Assembly (NCBI RefSeq): GCF_002022505.1
Contig: NZ_CP019781.1
Span: 1,697,501-1,761,500 of the forward strand
DNA: 64,000 bases
Reading direction: 5' to 3'
Origin: Bartonella sp. WD16.2
GTDB lineage: Bacteria; Pseudomonadota; Alphaproteobacteria; Rhizobiales; Rhizobiaceae
Below the pieces are notes generated by a model, which was not told where the DNA came from, ran no database searches, and worked only from the letters and a program-made list of their open reading frames with translations. Positions 20,538 through 32,300 of this stretch are shown here, piece by piece. How positions within the stretch are numbered: position 1 is the first letter of the stretch; each line of letters opens with the position of its first letter. The position numbers and the translations under genes were made by a program.

Positions 20538-22952
20538 ATGAAATTTACATTGTCTTGGTTGAAAGATCACTTAGAAACAGATGTATCTTTAGATGAAATT
20601 TGTAATAAACTGACAGCTATTGGTCTTGAGGTTGATCATGTTGAAGATTACGCTTTTTTAGCGGGTTTTGTGAATGCAAAGGTTTTAACAGCTGTAAAAC
20701 ATCCTGATGCGGATAAATTGCAAATTTTGTCAGTAGATACAGGATCTAGTGCACCTGTGCAAGTTGTGTGTGGAGCACCAAATGCACGTGTTGGGCTTGT
20801 TAGTGTTCTTGCATTGCCAGGCACTTATGTACCGGGGCTTGATGTGACATTATCTGTGGGGAAAATCCGTGGTGTTGATAGTTTTGGTATGATGTGTTCA
20901 TCAGCAGAACTTAAGTTGTTAGATGAACATGATGGGATTATTGAATTGCCAGAGGACGCTCCTCTTGGAGTGCCGTATGCAGATTATGCAGGTTTGAATG
21001 ATCCTGTGATTGATATTGGATTGACGCCTAATCGTTCTGATTGCACGGGTGTTCGTGGGATTGCTCGTGATTTAGCTGCAGCTGGCATTGGGCGATTAAA
21101 AGAATTATCGATACCGCAATTTGATACCTCTTTTGGAACATCGGTCCAAGTTACTTTGGATTTTTTTCAAAGTACCTCACTATGTTTAGGCTTTTCTTGG
21201 CGTGAAGTGCGTAATGTGCGAAATAATGCATCACCACAATGGATGCAAAGACGTTTGAATGCAATCGGTTTAAGACCGATTAATGCGCTGGTTGATACAA
21301 CAAATTATATAAGTTTTGATCTTGGTCGTCCACTTCATGTTTTTGATGCGGATAAGGTTAAAGGGGCTTTAAGAGTACGTCGTGGTTGTGAAGGTGAACA
21401 ACTTCAAGCTCTGAATGGTAAAATCTATAATTTAGGTACTAAGGATTGTGTCATTGCGGATGAAGAAGGGGTTGTTGCTATTGCTGGTATTATGGGTGGT
21501 GTCAGAACGAGTTGTGATGAAATGACACGCCGTGTTATTATTGAATCAGCTCTTTGGAATTCACGCAGTATTGCACAGACCGGTCGCGCATTAGGCCTTG
21601 TTAGCGATGCACGTTATCGGTTTGAACGGGGTGTTGATCCTGCTTTTATGGAATCAGGGCTTGAGATTGCCACACAGTTGGTGTTGAATCTTTGTGGTGG
21701 TGAGGTATCAAAAGCGCAGGTTGTTGGCTATCAGAAGCCAGAAGTTAAACAGATCAGCTTTCCATTTTCTGAAATTAAACGTTTAACTAATTTAGAAATA
21801 GAACGTGGAAAAGCCGTTGTTATTTTAAAACAGCTTGGATTTGGTATTAAAGGGGAAGGAGATGTCGTTACGGTTGAAGTGCCAACATGGCGCTTTGATA
21901 TTATGGGCAAAGCTGATTTAGTAGAAGAAGTGATACGAATTTATGGGCTGGATAAAATTAAACCTATACCATTGAAAGATTTTACTGGGGGAAATAATAA
22001 AATTCTAACGTTTTCGCAAATTGTTTCACGTGTTGCTCGTCGGGCTTTAGCGTGTAGAGGCATGGTGGAAGCTGTATCTTGGTCATTTATTTCTGAAAAT
22101 CAGGCGCTTACTTTTGGAGGTGGTCAAGCGCAGCTTAAATTGGTAAATCCTATTGCAACTGATATGTCGGTGATGCGCCCTTCTCTTTTGCCTGGTTTGC
22201 TTATTGCTGCACAGCGAAATGTTGATCGTGGTTTCCCGGATTTTGCCTTGTTTGAAGTTTCAAGCATCTATAAAGGTAATGCATCTGATGAACAACAGTG
22301 TGTTGCTGGTGGTATTCGCCGTGGTACAGCAAAATTTGAAGGTTCTGGACGTTTTTGGAGTGGAAATGCAAAGGCAGTTGATGTTTTTGATGCCAAAGCA
22401 GATGTATTGGCTGTTTTAGAAGCGTGTGGTGTAGATATTAGCAAAGTACAAATTGGGACTGAAACACCTGATTGGTATCATCCTGGTCGCTCAGGTGTTA
22501 TTAAGCTTGGACCAAAGGTTATTCTTGGTTTTTTTGGTGTTTTTCATCCTGATACATTAGAAAAATTAGATGTTAGCGATCCTTTATGCGGTTTTGAAGT
22601 TTTCCTTGACCAAATTCCGGAACCAAAGAAAAAAGCAACAAAAATTCGTTCTCCTTTAAAACTATCGCCTTTTCAAATGGTACGACGCGATTTTGCATTT
22701 GTGGTTGATAAAACAATAACATCTTCTCTAATTGTTAATGCTGCACGTGGGGCAGATAAAAAACTTATTCATTCAGTACAGATTTTTGATCTTTTTGAAG
22801 ATCCAAGTCTTGGTGAGGATAAAAAGTCTGTAGCGATTGAAGTTGCTATTCAACCCGTTGAACGAACCTTAACAGATGAAGATCTCGAAGAACTTGCTTT
22901 GAAGGTAGTGGAAAATGTTATTAAAGCGACGGGTGCATATTTGCGTTGCTGA
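20538..22952 (+). CDS. pheT: Phenylalanine--tRNA ligase beta subunit
   Basis: The 804-residue subunit supports tRNA binding and editing of misacylated Tyr-tRNA-Phe. Domains in order are the EMAP-like tRNA-binding domain (about 40-150), B3/B4 editing domain (about 210-385), B5 domain (about 405-475), a catalytic-like core, and the C-terminal anticodon-binding FDX-ACB domain (about 710-804). TGAGG upstream of the ATG serves as the ribosome binding site. It is co-transcribed with pheS. Confidence 0.98.
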   Translation: MKFTLSWLKDHLETDVSLDEICNKLTAIGLEVDHVEDYAFLAGFVNAKVLTAVKHPDADKLQILSVDTGSSAPVQVVCGAPNARVGLVSVLALPGTYVPGLDVTLSVGKIRGVDSFGMMCSSAELKLLDEHDGIIELPEDAPLGVPYADYAGLNDPVIDIGLTPNRSDCTGVRGIARDLAAAGIGRLKELSIPQFDTSFGTSVQVTLDFFQSTSLCLGFSWREVRNVRNNASPQWMQRRLNAIGLRPINALVDTTNYISFDLGRPLHVFDADKVKGALRVRRGCEGEQLQALNGKIYNLGTKDCVIADEEGVVAIAGIMGGVRTSCDEMTRRVIIESALWNSRSIAQTGRALGLVSDARYRFERGVDPAFMESGLEIATQLVLNLCGGEVSKAQVVGYQKPEVKQISFPFSEIKRLTNLEIERGKAVVILKQLGFGIKGEGDVVTVEVPTWRFDIMGKADLVEEVIRIYGLDKIKPIPLKDFTGGNNKILTFSQIVSRVARRALACRGMVEAVSWSFISENQALTFGGGQAQLKLVNPIATDMSVMRPSLLPGLLIAAQRNVDRGFPDFALFEVSSIYKGNASDEQQCVAGGIRRGTAKFEGSGRFWSGNAKAVDVFDAKADVLAVLEACGVDISKVQIGTETPDWYHPGRSGVIKLGPKVILGFFGVFHPDTLEKLDVSDPLCGFEVFLDQIPEPKKKATKIRSPLKLSPFQMVRRDFAFVVDKTITSSLIVNAARGADKKLIHSVQIFDLFEDPSLGEDKKSVAIEVAIQPVERTLTDEDLEELALKVVENVIKATGAYLRC

Positions 22953-23226
22953 TCTTATGGTTTGCAGAGTTTGTTACTATTCTGTTGTATGAATTATTTT
23001 ATAATAAGCGCTTTTTAAGTATTTTTTTTGAGTATTAGAGCAGTAAACATGGCCATTAAACTAGAATTTTTCGAAATTGATTTTCATATCAGTAGGCTAT
23101 TAATTGAAATTATAAACATTTTTAGGTGTAAAAGAGAATTTTTTAAATAACTGAAAATAACAGAAAAAAACCATTATTTTGGATAATTTTTCATTGCAAA
23201 GGTAGAAATTAACTGTTAATTGATAA
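22953..23226. other. Spacer between pheT and the sitA operator
   Basis: An AT-rich spacer without a gene. A T8 run near 23020 follows a weak AAGCGCTT dyad and might end pheT transcription, but the stem is too short to call a terminator. The sit promoter must lie in the right half. Confidence 0.5.
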
Positions 23227-23241
23227 TGCAAATCATTTGCA
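23227..23241 (+). promoter_or_regulatory. Mur/Fur-like operator of the sit operon
   Basis: TGCAAATCATTTGCA is a perfect 7+1+7 dyad ending 15 bases before the sitA ATG. It resembles the Mn-responsive Mur (Fur-family) boxes found before rhizobial sitA genes. Bound repressor would cover the ribosome binding region and promoter edge. Assignment is by resemblance and location. Confidence 0.65.
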
Positions 23242-23256
23242 ATAGAAAGTAGATCG

Positions 23257-24165
23257 ATGAAAGTAAAAGCGTTTTTTACTGCATTTTTTTTAGGTTTAAT
23301 CCTTTTAATTCCTAACTTAGCTTTGAGTGCTAACAAGTTTAAAGCTGTTACAACGTTTACTATTATTGCTGATATGGCACGTAATGTAGCAGGTAATGTT
23401 GCTGATGTTGAATCCATTACTAAACCAGGTGCTGAAATTCACGAATATCAGCCTACACCGCGCGATCTTATGCGTGCGCAAGGTGCCAATCTTATATTGT
23501 GGAATGGACTAGAATTAGAACTTTGGTTTGAAAAATTTTTTCAAAATATTAAAAATGTTCCAAGTGTTGTTGTTTCAGAAGGTGTTGTACCGATCGCAAT
23601 TGGTGAGGGGCCTTTTAGTGGTAAACCAAATCCTCATGCGTGGATGTCACCGACTTTGGCGTTGATTTACATTGATAATATTCGCGATGCTTTTGTAAAA
23701 TATGACCCTGAGCATGCTAGTATTTATAAGGAAAATGCTGAAATCTATAAGCAAAAAATTCGTTTAAGTCTTGACCCGATCAAAGCTGAATTGGAAGCAT
23801 TGTCGGAAGATAAGCGTTGGCTTGTAACCAGTGAAGGTGCGTTTAGCTATTTGGCTCGTGATTTTGGTCTAAAAGAGCTTTATTTATGGCCAATCAATGC
23901 TGATCAACAGGGAACACCACAGCAAGTTAAGCATGTTATTGATATGGTTCGTAAATATCATATTCAAGTCATTTTTTCTGAAAGCACCATTTCTGCTGCA
24001 CCCGCCAAACAAGTTGCAAAAGAAACAGGCATTCGGTATGGCGGTGTTCTTTATGTTGATTCACTAAGTGAAAAAAGCGGTGAGGTTCCAACCTATATTG
24101 ATTTGTTACGTGTTACGAGTACACGTATTGCCCAGGGGTTATCTGATGGGGTGAAAGGTCAATGA
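23257..24165 (+). CDS. sitA: Manganese/iron ABC transporter, periplasmic binding protein
   Basis: The 302-residue cluster A-I (ZnuA/TroA/SitA) binding protein has a signal peptide (about residues 1-25). The metal ligands expected in this family are visible: H62 in IHEYQP, H127 in NPHAWM, E193 in TSEGAF and D268 in YVDSLS. The H-H-E-D set points to Mn2+ or Fe2+ rather than Zn2+. It delivers metal to the SitC/SitD channel. First gene of a tight operon, with the stop overlapping the sitB start (ATGA), and under the dyad operator just upstream. Confidence 0.94.
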   Translation: MKVKAFFTAFFLGLILLIPNLALSANKFKAVTTFTIIADMARNVAGNVADVESITKPGAEIHEYQPTPRDLMRAQGANLILWNGLELELWFEKFFQNIKNVPSVVVSEGVVPIAIGEGPFSGKPNPHAWMSPTLALIYIDNIRDAFVKYDPEHASIYKENAEIYKQKIRLSLDPIKAELEALSEDKRWLVTSEGAFSYLARDFGLKELYLWPINADQQGTPQQVKHVIDMVRKYHIQVIFSESTISAAPAKQVAKETGIRYGGVLYVDSLSEKSGEVPTYIDLLRVTSTRIAQGLSDGVKGQ

Positions 24166-24992
24166 GTGAATCTGGAATATCTGTTCAAGATGTAACAGTG
24201 ATTTATCGCAATGGGCATATGGCTTTGCGCGAAGTAAGTTTTGAGAATCCAATTGGTTCGATTGCAGCATTAGTCGGAGTTAATGGATCAGGAAAGTCAA
24301 CGTTATTTAAAGCTATTATGGGATTTGTACAGCCTTCAAAGGGGAAAATTCGTATTTTAGGTTTGCCAGTTAAAAAGGCTTTGAAACAAAATCTCATTGC
24401 TTATGTACCTCAGAGTGAAGATGTTGATTGGGATTTTCCCGTTCTTGTTGAGGATGTTGTATTGATGGGGCGGTACGGCCATATGAATTTTTTTCGCTAT
24501 GCGCGCGCGCAAGATCGCGAAGCCGTTCGTTCTGCTTTAGAGCGTGTTGATATGTTAGCGTTTGCTAAGCGCCAAATTGGGGAGCTTTCTGGCGGACAGA
24601 AAAAACGTGTCTTCCTAGCCCGTGCTTTAGCACAGGAGGCAAAAGCTATTTTATTAGATGAACCGTTTACGGGGGTTGATGTCAAAACGGAAGATAAAAT
24701 TATTGCTTTGTTGCAAGACCTGCGTAAAGAAGGTGCGATAATATTAGTTTCTACCCACAATTTAAGTTCTGTTTTTGAATTTTGTGATCGTACGGTTTTA
24801 ATAAAAGGAACTGTTTTAGCTTCTGGATTGACACAAATGGTTTTCACGCAGAAAAATCTTGAACGAACTTTTGGTGGTGCATTACACCGTCATAATATTG
24901 ATTTCCAAGGTGGAAAAAAAGATAATATTTTTGCAGATGGTGAAGAACCTTTATTTTTTGACTACAATCAAGAGCGAAAGCACGTTTCATGA
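24162..24992 (+). CDS. sitB: Manganese/iron ABC transporter, ATP-binding protein
   Basis: The 276-residue cytoplasmic ATPase powers the transporter. Walker A is GVNGSGKST (39-47), the ABC signature LSGGQ is at 142-146, and Walker B ILLDEP is at 163-168, followed by the switch His in STHN. It overlaps sitA and sitC by ATGA junctions, so translation is coupled. Confidence 0.95.
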   Translation: MSESGISVQDVTVIYRNGHMALREVSFENPIGSIAALVGVNGSGKSTLFKAIMGFVQPSKGKIRILGLPVKKALKQNLIAYVPQSEDVDWDFPVLVEDVVLMGRYGHMNFFRYARAQDREAVRSALERVDMLAFAKRQIGELSGGQKKRVFLARALAQEAKAILLDEPFTGVDVKTEDKIIALLQDLRKEGAIILVSTHNLSSVFEFCDRTVLIKGTVLASGLTQMVFTQKNLERTFGGALHRHNIDFQGGKKDNIFADGEEPLFFDYNQERKHVS

Positions 24993-25843
24993 TATCTTGG
25001 TTACTTGAGCCATTCAACTATCAATATATGGTCAATGCAATGTGGGTCTCGGGGTTAGTTGGGTGTGTTTGTGCGTTTCTTTCGGCTTTTCTAATGTTAA
25101 AGGGCTGGTCGTTGATTGGTGATGCACTTTCTCATTCGATTGTGCCTGGGGTTGCTGGGGCTTATCTTTTAGGATTGCCTTTTTCGCTTGGAGCTTTTTT
25201 CTCTGGTGGGGCTGCGGCTGCCGCGATGTTATTTCTTAACCATCGAACAAAACTGAAAGAAGATACGATTATTGGTTTAACTTTTTCCTCCTTTTTTGCT
25301 CTTGGATTGTTTTTAAAGTCATTAAAACCAATGGCTGTTAACATTGATACGATTGTTCTTGGAAATGTTTTAGCAATTAGTTCATCAGATATTATGCAGT
25401 TAGTTTGTATTAGTGTTTTCTCTTTGTTGATATTATGTGCGAAGTGGAAAGATTTATTAGTTTCTTTATTTGATGAAAGTCATGCACGTGCTCTTGGATT
25501 GAATGTAAAGCTATTGAAAATTCTCTTTTTTACGCTGCTTGCTGCTTGTACTGTTGCTGCTATGCAAACGGTAGGAGCTTTTTTGGTTATTTGTCTTGTG
25601 GTGACACCAGGGGCTACGGCTTATCTTTTAAATGATCGCTTTTTAAATCTTTTGATAATTGCAGTAGTAATTGGAACATTTACGAGTGTACTGGGTGTTT
25701 ATGTGAGTTATTTTTTAAATGCGCATACCGGTGGTGTTGTTGTGCTTTTTCAGGCGTTTCTGTTTATTATAGCTTTTATTTTTTCTCCAAAATACGGTTT
25801 TCTCGCTGCCCGTTTGCGTGTGAGAGTGGCAAAAAAAATATGA
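24989..25843 (+). CDS. sitC: Manganese/iron ABC transporter, permease
   Basis: The 284-residue inner-membrane protein of the ABC-3 family has about eight hydrophobic helices. Family features are the early [16 protein letters not shown] stretch, the ALGL coupling region, and the late [19 protein letters not shown] segment. It pairs with SitD to form the channel. Start and stop overlap its neighbours by four bases. Confidence 0.94.
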   Translation: MISWLLEPFNYQYMVNAMWVSGLVGCVCAFLSAFLMLKGWSLIGDALSHSIVPGVAGAYLLGLPFSLGAFFSGGAAAAAMLFLNHRTKLKEDTIIGLTFSSFFALGLFLKSLKPMAVNIDTIVLGNVLAISSSDIMQLVCISVFSLLILCAKWKDLLVSLFDESHARALGLNVKLLKILFFTLLAACTVAAMQTVGAFLVICLVVTPGATAYLLNDRFLNLLIIAVVIGTFTSVLGVYVSYFLNAHTGGVVVLFQAFLFIIAFIFSPKYGFLAARLRVRVAKKI

Positions 25844-26751
25844 TAGATCAATTACTACTCCCTTTTCAGCTTTCTTTTATGATTAAGGGTATGGCTATTA
25901 CCGTTATTCTGTCCATTCCAATGGCTATGCTTTCTTGTTTTCTTATTTTAAAAGGGTGGGCGCTTTTAGGAGATGCGATTTCTCACGCAGTTTTTCCTGG
26001 TGTGGTTGTTGGTTATATGACAACACCGTGGGTGATAACATTTTTAGCTTCTTTGCCGTTTTCTTGGTTTCATCATCTACATCCCGCTAATGTTACGATG
26101 ATTTTAATTGTTTTTGGTGCTTTTATTGCTGGTATGATTTGTGCCATCACGACAGGTTTTTTAGGGAGCAATAGCCGTATAAAACAGGATACGGTCATGG
26201 GTGTTGTTTTTTCGTCTATGTTTGGTTTGGGGCTTGTTTTAGCAACGGCAATTTATAGTAATTTAGATTTAAATCACATCTTATTCGGTAATCTTTTGGG
26301 CGTTAATTGGCTTGATATTACGCAGACAGCAATAATTTCTATTATCGTCACTTTAATTTTGGGGACAAAATGGCGTGATTTTATGCTGTATATTTTTGAT
26401 TCGATTCAAGGACGTGCAATAGGATTACAGATATCAGTGCTCCATTATGCTCTGTTGACAATGATTTCTCTCACGATTGTTGCGGCTTTAAAAGCAGTTG
26501 GAATTATTTTGGTTATTTCTTTGTTGATTGCACCAGGAGCAATTGCTTATCTTATTACTAAGCGTTTTTTTTCTATGCTTTTGATTGCTGTATTGATTGC
26601 TGTTTTTTCTAGTTTTTTAGGAATTTATCTAAGCTTATTCATTGGTTCTGATTCTGCTTCTACAATTGTATTGATTTTGACACTAATCTTTGCTGCTGTT
26701 TTTATATGGATTTTTGTTCAACAGGCTGCAATTCGGGAAACACAAGTATAA
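25840..26751 (+). CDS. sitD: Manganese/iron ABC transporter, second permease
   Basis: The 303-residue ABC-3 permease is a paralogue of SitC, with the matching GWALLGDAISHAVFPG and GIILVISLLIAPGAIAYL blocks. Two different permeases plus one ATPase and one binding protein is the SitABCD/YfeABCD plan, which takes up Mn2+ and Fe2+. Last gene of the operon; a probable small RNA gene follows. Confidence 0.94.
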   Translation: MIDQLLLPFQLSFMIKGMAITVILSIPMAMLSCFLILKGWALLGDAISHAVFPGVVVGYMTTPWVITFLASLPFSWFHHLHPANVTMILIVFGAFIAGMICAITTGFLGSNSRIKQDTVMGVVFSSMFGLGLVLATAIYSNLDLNHILFGNLLGVNWLDITQTAIISIIVTLILGTKWRDFMLYIFDSIQGRAIGLQISVLHYALLTMISLTIVAALKAVGIILVISLLIAPGAIAYLITKRFFSMLLIAVLIAVFSSFLGIYLSLFIGSDSASTIVLILTLIFAAVFIWIFVQQAAIRETQV

Positions 26752-26820
26752 TAAATCCTTGCATAGCAGCCATGCGTTTTTATATGTTGTTTTAAATTTT
26801 TCTTTTTATTAAATGGAAGA

Positions 26821-26931
26821 GTGCTGGGTTATTTTCCTCCTAATATCTAGCCAATGAATGCAGTATTTTCTCCTCCCAACACTGCATTCGTAATTAAGGG
26901 GCTGCATTGATTTATCGTGCAGCCTTTTTAT
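26821..26931 (+). ncRNA. Probable AbcR/alpha-r15-type trans-acting small RNA
   Basis: A compact unit of about 110 bases has two unpaired anti-Shine-Dalgarno motifs and a strong terminator. The first motif is CCTCCT (26836-26841) in a weakly closed loop. The second is CTCCTCCC (26870-26877) in a 16-base loop closed by the perfect 9-bp stem GAATGCAGT/ACTGCATTC (26856-26864, 26881-26889). The terminator stem follows at 26900. This matches the plan of the Rhizobiales AbcR RNAs, Hfq-dependent repressors of ABC transporter mRNAs. The 5' end is estimated; a TTGTTT...TTAAAT pair near 26787-26814 may be its promoter. It could alternatively be only a long sitD 3' end. Confidence 0.6.
26900..26931 (+). 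terminator. Strong Rho-independent terminator after the small RNA
   Basis: GGCTGCA (26900-26906) pairs perfectly with TGCAGCC (26918-26924) around an 11-base loop and is followed by a T-rich tract. It would also end any read-through from sitD. Confidence 0.9.
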
Positions 26932-27135
26932 TTTTGAATGTCCTAAAAGCTTATTTTCATTTCTTGAAAACTTTTAAATGATCATCATATTGCATAAATT
27001 GTTCTACATTTTAGGCAATGGTCATTTTTGAAAATATGTTTGTTGATGGAGAGTATTCAGTAAGATTATGTGCTAAATATATAAAAGGCAAAATTTCACG
27101 TCATGGTATTTAAGTGAGAAAAGAAACAGCGATAA
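26932..27135. other. Spacer before the DUF454 gene
   Basis: AT-rich, no feature recognised apart from the presumed promoter of the next gene. Confidence 0.5.
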
Positions 27136-27555
27136 ATGATAGAAAAAAATTTTAAGATATCTCGCCCTTTACGAGTTTTTTATTCTATATTGGGTGGGGT
27201 GATGGTTTTATTAGGTTTGATAGGTGTGGTTTTACCTATTATGCCAACCGTACCTTTTCTGTTGGTTGCTTCATGGTGTTTTGCCCGTTCATCACCGCGG
27301 TTTCATTGTTGGTTGCATAATCATCGAATTTTTGGTCTACCCATTAAGCAATGGGAAGAAAAGAGAATCATCTCGCCTTTTGTTAAAATTTTTGCAGTGG
27401 TAAGTATGACCGGTGGCTTTTTATCATTTTTAATAATTGTACATCCTGCTTTATGGTTCGCTTTATCAGCTGCAATTATTTTGCTGGTAATCGCTATTTA
27501 TATTATGACGCGCCCATCCTCATCTACGTCGTCATCTTCATCATTACCAAAATAA
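27136..27555 (+). CDS. DUF454 (YbaN-like) inner membrane protein
   Basis: The 139-residue protein has three or so hydrophobic helices: about 16-40, a second around 82-102, and a third up to about 125. The DUF454 hallmark is the GLIGVVLPIMPTVPFLLVA stretch followed by WCFARSSPRFHCWL. Function is unknown. In other bacteria YbaN-like genes often sit near metal or haem genes, and here sitABCD precedes it, separated by a terminator. The tail is a Ser-rich run encoded by TCA/TCT-type repeats. Confidence 0.85.
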   Translation: MIEKNFKISRPLRVFYSILGGVMVLLGLIGVVLPIMPTVPFLLVASWCFARSSPRFHCWLHNHRIFGLPIKQWEEKRIISPFVKIFAVVSMTGGFLSFLIIVHPALWFALSAAIILLVIAIYIMTRPSSSTSSSSSLPK

Positions 27556-27928
27556 AAAATTTTATTAATTGAGTCTGTCTTGCATTTTTCTTATTTTATT
27601 GAGGCTATTTTCAGAGAATTGTCTAGTTAAAAAATATTTAAGATAAGGTTTTCATCTATCAATATCAATACGCACACCAGTATGTCGGATTTTCTAAAGT
27701 AGTAAATGGTATGTCCGCTAGATAGAATGATACGCTAGTTAAAATCATTTATTATTGGTGGAATGTGCATAAATGCTTTATTGGGTGCTGACCAAATCGT
27801 TTTATAAGCAATAAGAGGCACTCGTTTAATGATATTGTTTTTGCATATTAAGAGAAATAGAAATAATACCCACTATTTGAGTTGGGTAATGATTTATTTC
27901 ATAGTTGGTTTCTTTTTTATTTAATCAG
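27556..27928. other. Spacer between the DUF454 gene and pncB
   Basis: About 370 bases between convergent genes. It holds a weak pncB terminator candidate near 27868 and no gene. Confidence 0.5.
27868..27887 (-). terminator. Possible pncB terminator
   Basis: Reading on the minus strand, ACCC and ACT pair with AGT and GGGT around a five-base loop with one bulged A. The following tract is only moderately T-rich. Weak candidate. Confidence 0.3.
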
Positions 27929-29239
27929 TTAACGATTAAATTTTGATAGCTTTGAAACGGATATTTCAGGATTGAAAAAATTCAAATAACGTTGTATTTC
28001 TTGTGCATCTCCAATGGCTTTTTCAGGATTATCTGAAAGTTTTACAGTTGGTCTACCGTTGGCGTGGGTTGCTTTGCAAACAAGGGAAGCAGCTGCAAGG
28101 TTTGCAATGCTTTGAGGCGCACAATTTTCAAAATCATTGGTGAGATTTGTTCCCCACCCAAAACTCATGCGTATTTTACCATGAAAGTGATGATAGGTTT
28201 TTTCAATTGTGTCTACATTTAGCGCGTCGGAAAAAATCAATAATTTTTCTCGTGGGTTTTTTCCTTTTTCTTGCCACCATTTTATAATGCGTTCACCTCC
28301 TTCAATGGGTAGAGCGCTGTCAATTCTAAAACCTGTCCAGTCTGCTACCCAGTCTGGTGCATTGCGTAAAAATGCTTCTGTTCCAAAAGCATCGGGTAAA
28401 ACAATCAAAAGATTTCCACCATAATAGCGGTTCCAATTTTGTAGAACTTTATAAGGTGCTTGGCTCAAATCATTATCATTGTTGGTAAGGGCTGCGATAA
28501 CCATAGGTAGTTCATGTGCGTTTGTTCCAAGAGCTTCTAAGTCTGTGTCCATTGCTAGAAGGATATTAGAAGATCCCACCAAGGAGGTGCCAATTCCTTC
28601 TTTTAACGCTTCTACACACCAACGTTGCCATAAAAAAGAATGACGACGTCTAGTGCCAAAGTCAGCGATGTTAAGGTCAGGCAATTGTTTAAGGCGTTCA
28701 ATTTTACTCCACATTTTTGCTTTAGCACGGGCATAAAGGACATCGAGTGCAAAACGACCGAGGTTTTTCATTGCAGCGCGTGAACGTAATTCACTGATAA
28801 TAGAAAGGGCAGGGATTTCCCACATAGAACTATAAGCCCATGGACCATGAAAATGTAGAATATATTGGCCGTCTTTGTGGGTTAATTCGTATTCGGGCAG
28901 TTGAAATTTTTCAAGCCAATGAAGAAAATCCGGTTTAAAAATTTGTTTGCGACCATAAAATGTATTACCAGCAAGCCAGATTATTTCTTTTTTGGTAAAG
29001 CGTAAACTAAGGGCATGATCAAGCTGCGCGCGTAGCTCACCTTCATCAATGTCATTAGCAAGGCAAATTGTTTTACTACGGTTTATGAGTGAAAAGGTGA
29101 CATGAATATTTGGGTAAAGTCCCCAAATCATTTGCACCATAAGAAGCTTATAAAAATCCGTATCAAGAAGCGAGCGAATAATAGGGTCAAGTTTCCATGT
29201 GCGGTTATAAACGCGTCTAGCAATATCTGTATGATTCAT
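27929..29239 (-). CDS. pncB: Nicotinate phosphoribosyltransferase
   Basis: The 436-residue enzyme joins nicotinate to PRPP with ATP hydrolysis, the entry to NAD salvage. Typical blocks are the N-terminal [22 protein letters not shown] with the basic residues of the phosphate site, and the C-terminal [11 protein letters not shown]. Length fits the alphaproteobacterial family (about 434). A host-adapted bacterium may depend on this salvage step. It is transcribed in the same direction as the glucan synthase gene upstream, with a gap of about 115 bases. Confidence 0.96.
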   Translation of the reverse strand: MNHTDIARRVYNRTWKLDPIIRSLLDTDFYKLLMVQMIWGLYPNIHVTFSLINRSKTICLANDIDEGELRAQLDHALSLRFTKKEIIWLAGNTFYGRKQIFKPDFLHWLEKFQLPEYELTHKDGQYILHFHGPWAYSSMWEIPALSIISELRSRAAMKNLGRFALDVLYARAKAKMWSKIERLKQLPDLNIADFGTRRRHSFLWQRWCVEALKEGIGTSLVGSSNILLAMDTDLEALGTNAHELPMVIAALTNNDNDLSQAPYKVLQNWNRYYGGNLLIVLPDAFGTEAFLRNAPDWVADWTGFRIDSALPIEGGERIIKWWQEKGKNPREKLLIFSDALNVDTIEKTYHHFHGKIRMSFGWGTNLTNDFENCAPQSIANLAAASLVCKATHANGRPTVKLSDNPEKAIGDAQEIQRYLNFFNPEISVSKLSKFNR

Positions 29240-29354
29240 AACCCTTTTCTTTCAAGCTGAGTGAAATCTAAAACTGTTGTGTATCAATATAGTCATCAAA
29301 AGAGATGCAAAAACTATAACAGCTTTATAACTGTGAATAGTGTAAAAAAGTTTT

Positions 29355-32300
29355 TCATTTTTTTGGAGTTGGGGATTTAAGAGTACGTATGATCTCATGA
29401 ACACCTGTTTTTTGTAGTTCTATACCTGTATCAATGTTAGCATATTCTTTGCTGTTAACACTGAGTGTATCTTTTGAAGCCCATTTAACTTTAATAATAT
29501 AAACAGCTTCATAAAATTTAATTTTTACTTCATATTCAGGCCAGCAAGAAGGCAAATGTGGACGTAAAAATAACTGATTGGCTTGGATGTGAATCCCAAG
29601 AATAGTTTCTGTCGCTGCACGATAAAACCAACCTGCTGAACCCGTATACCATGTCCAACCACCTCGTCCTCGATGTGGTTCAACAGCATAGATATCTGCG
29701 GCCATGACATAAGGTTCAACACGGTAAACTTCAGGATTTTGACCATGGGTGATAGGGTTTATCATGGAAAATAAGTTGTATGCTTTATCTATTTCACCTA
29801 TTTCTGCAAGTGCTATAATGCTCCAAATAGCACCATGAGTATATTGGCCACCATTTTCTCGAATTCCCGGTGGATATCCTTTAATATAGCCGGGCTCGAG
29901 AGTGCTTTTATTGAAAGGTGGCCAGAAAAGACGAATAAGCCCACTTTGTTCATCGCATAAGTGATCAAGCATTGACATCATTGCTTGTTTTTGGCGGTTG
30001 GGAGATGCCATTTTAGAAATTACAGCCCAAGATTGAACGATGGTATCAATTTGACATTCAGTATTTATTTGAGAACCAAGAGGGGTTGCATCATCAAAAT
30101 AACCACGTCGATACCAAGCGCCATCCCAACCATTTTTTTCCAGAGCTTTTGTTAAACGTTTAAGGTGTGTGCTCCATGCTTTAACGTGGTTATCGTCACC
30201 GCGGTTTTTAGCAATGGGAATGAATGCTTGTAATGTGGTACCAAGAAACCAGCCCAACCAAATACTTTCACCTTTTCCTTTCACGCCCACCAAATTCATA
30301 CCATCATTCCAATCACCACCTAAAATAAGTGGGAGGCCATGTGGACCACAACGTTTGATAGTAAGATCTAAAGCTAGAGCACAATGTTCATAAAGTGTTG
30401 CAATTTTTGATGATTGTGTGGGGTGAAAATAAGCATCGTGTTGCCTTGTTTTGAGAGGAGCTCCTTCAATAAAAGCAATAGGAGTATCAAGAAATGTATG
30501 CTCACCAGTAGTATTGACATAAAGGGCTGTTCCATAAGCAAGCCAGACTACGTCATCAGAAATGAGTGTACGAACACCAGCTTTAGTATCAGGAAACCAC
30601 CAATGTTGTACATCACCTTCAACAAATTGACGGGCTGCAGCGCTTAACAATTGTTCACGCGCTAATTGTGGTTTAAGTAGTAACAAAGATAAACTATCTT
30701 GTAACTGATCGCGAAAGCCAAATGCACCACTGGCTTGGTAGAAAGCTGCACGTGCTATCATACGGCATGCATAAATTTGATAAGGAAGCCAATGATTGAC
30801 CATAATGTCAAAAGAGGGATCAGGAGTTTTAACTTGCAAAGGAGAAACAAAATCATTCCATTGCTGTTTTTGTTGCGCAAGAATAACTTGAAAATCATTC
30901 ATACGCACTTGGTCCAGCAATTTTTCAGCTTCTTGTCTATTTTCAGCACTGCCAAGATAAAAGGTAATCTCTTTTGTTTGACCCGGTAATAGATAAATAT
31001 CATAAGCTGATGCTGAGCAAGGATCATGACCTGCTTCTACTGTATTTGAAAGTTCTTCAGCTTTGTAAATAGCATGAGGGTGTTTAACTGTTCCTATTGA
31101 ACCAATAAACTCAGTGCGATCAGTCGTAACACTGGTTGGTATTTCGGATGCTGATAAAAAAGTGACCTGTTGAGATCTTTCTATATGATAAGGATTTTGA
31201 ATAAAATGTGCACCACGTTTGGGATCGTAAGAGGGGATGATAAAGGGAGTGTATTTTGTACGTGCATTACCCAAAACCCACTCAGCGTAATTATAAAGAC
31301 GTAAGCTGCGTGGTTTTTTGCTTTCATTTTTAATAATAAGGCGTGAAAAACGAACAGGCCTTTCTCGATCGAGTGTATGGGTAAGTTCTAATGCAATATT
31401 GGAATGTGTGGATTTAAAAGTTGAAAATCCAAAACCATGACAAGCTTCGTAAACAACACTATCATTACATTCAACAGCAGAGACTGGAGAAAAACGTTTA
31501 AAGGAAAGACGATCAACAAGATACAATGCTTCTCCTGGGCGGTTGGAAACGGGGTCATTAGTCCAAGGGGTTAAGTGATAATCACGACTATTGTTAGCCC
31601 AGGTGAAAATTGCGCCCTCAGCTGATACGTAAAAGCCAAAACTGTGATTAGCAACTACATTAATCCACGGTTGTGGTGTGGTGGTATGTCCATTGAGATG
31701 CACCACATAATGATTATGCTGATTAAACCCTCCATAACCATTCCAGTAACGCAGGTCTTTTCCATTAATAAGAGGAAATGATTGTTTTTGTTGAGCTATA
31801 AGACCAATAGAAGTGGGTGAATTTTGTTCATTTTGCGTTTCTACTTGTCTTTTTTTGTCATGTTTGCTGTGATTTAGTTTGTGATTAAAATTTTGCCTAC
31901 TATTGCGAGTTATTAGATCGGAATCAATATTTTCTGTACATTTAAGCTGTTCAGATAAGGAACTATTTTGGGCATGAAGTATGATGCGGGCTGATGCAAG
32001 AAGTGTCTTGAAACTTTGCTCATTCATTTGATCACGTTGAAGGGTGAAAATGTGTTTATTTTCATTTATTTCGTTGGCATGACGACGATAGGATTCACAT
32101 GTCCATTCAATAGCGCGTTGAGTGTCTTGTATATAAGAAAATGCCTGTTCATTCAAAACAACCATATCAACAATTAACCCTCGCATACGCCAATATTCAT
32201 GTGCTTTAAGCAGGTCGCGTAGTACAGTTATATTCGTTTTACTATCAATTCTGAGAAGACAAATAGGATAATCTCCTGAGATGGACATTGGCCAAAGATC

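Noticed and set aside
23100..23417. 105-codon minus-strand frame over the sitA start
   Set aside because: It is a shadow of sitA and its control region, with no ribosome binding site or domain.
27919..27941. ATTTAATC/GATTAAAT dyad across the pncB stop
   Set aside because: On the pncB strand it is followed by A rather than T, so it is not a terminator, and the sequence is low complexity.
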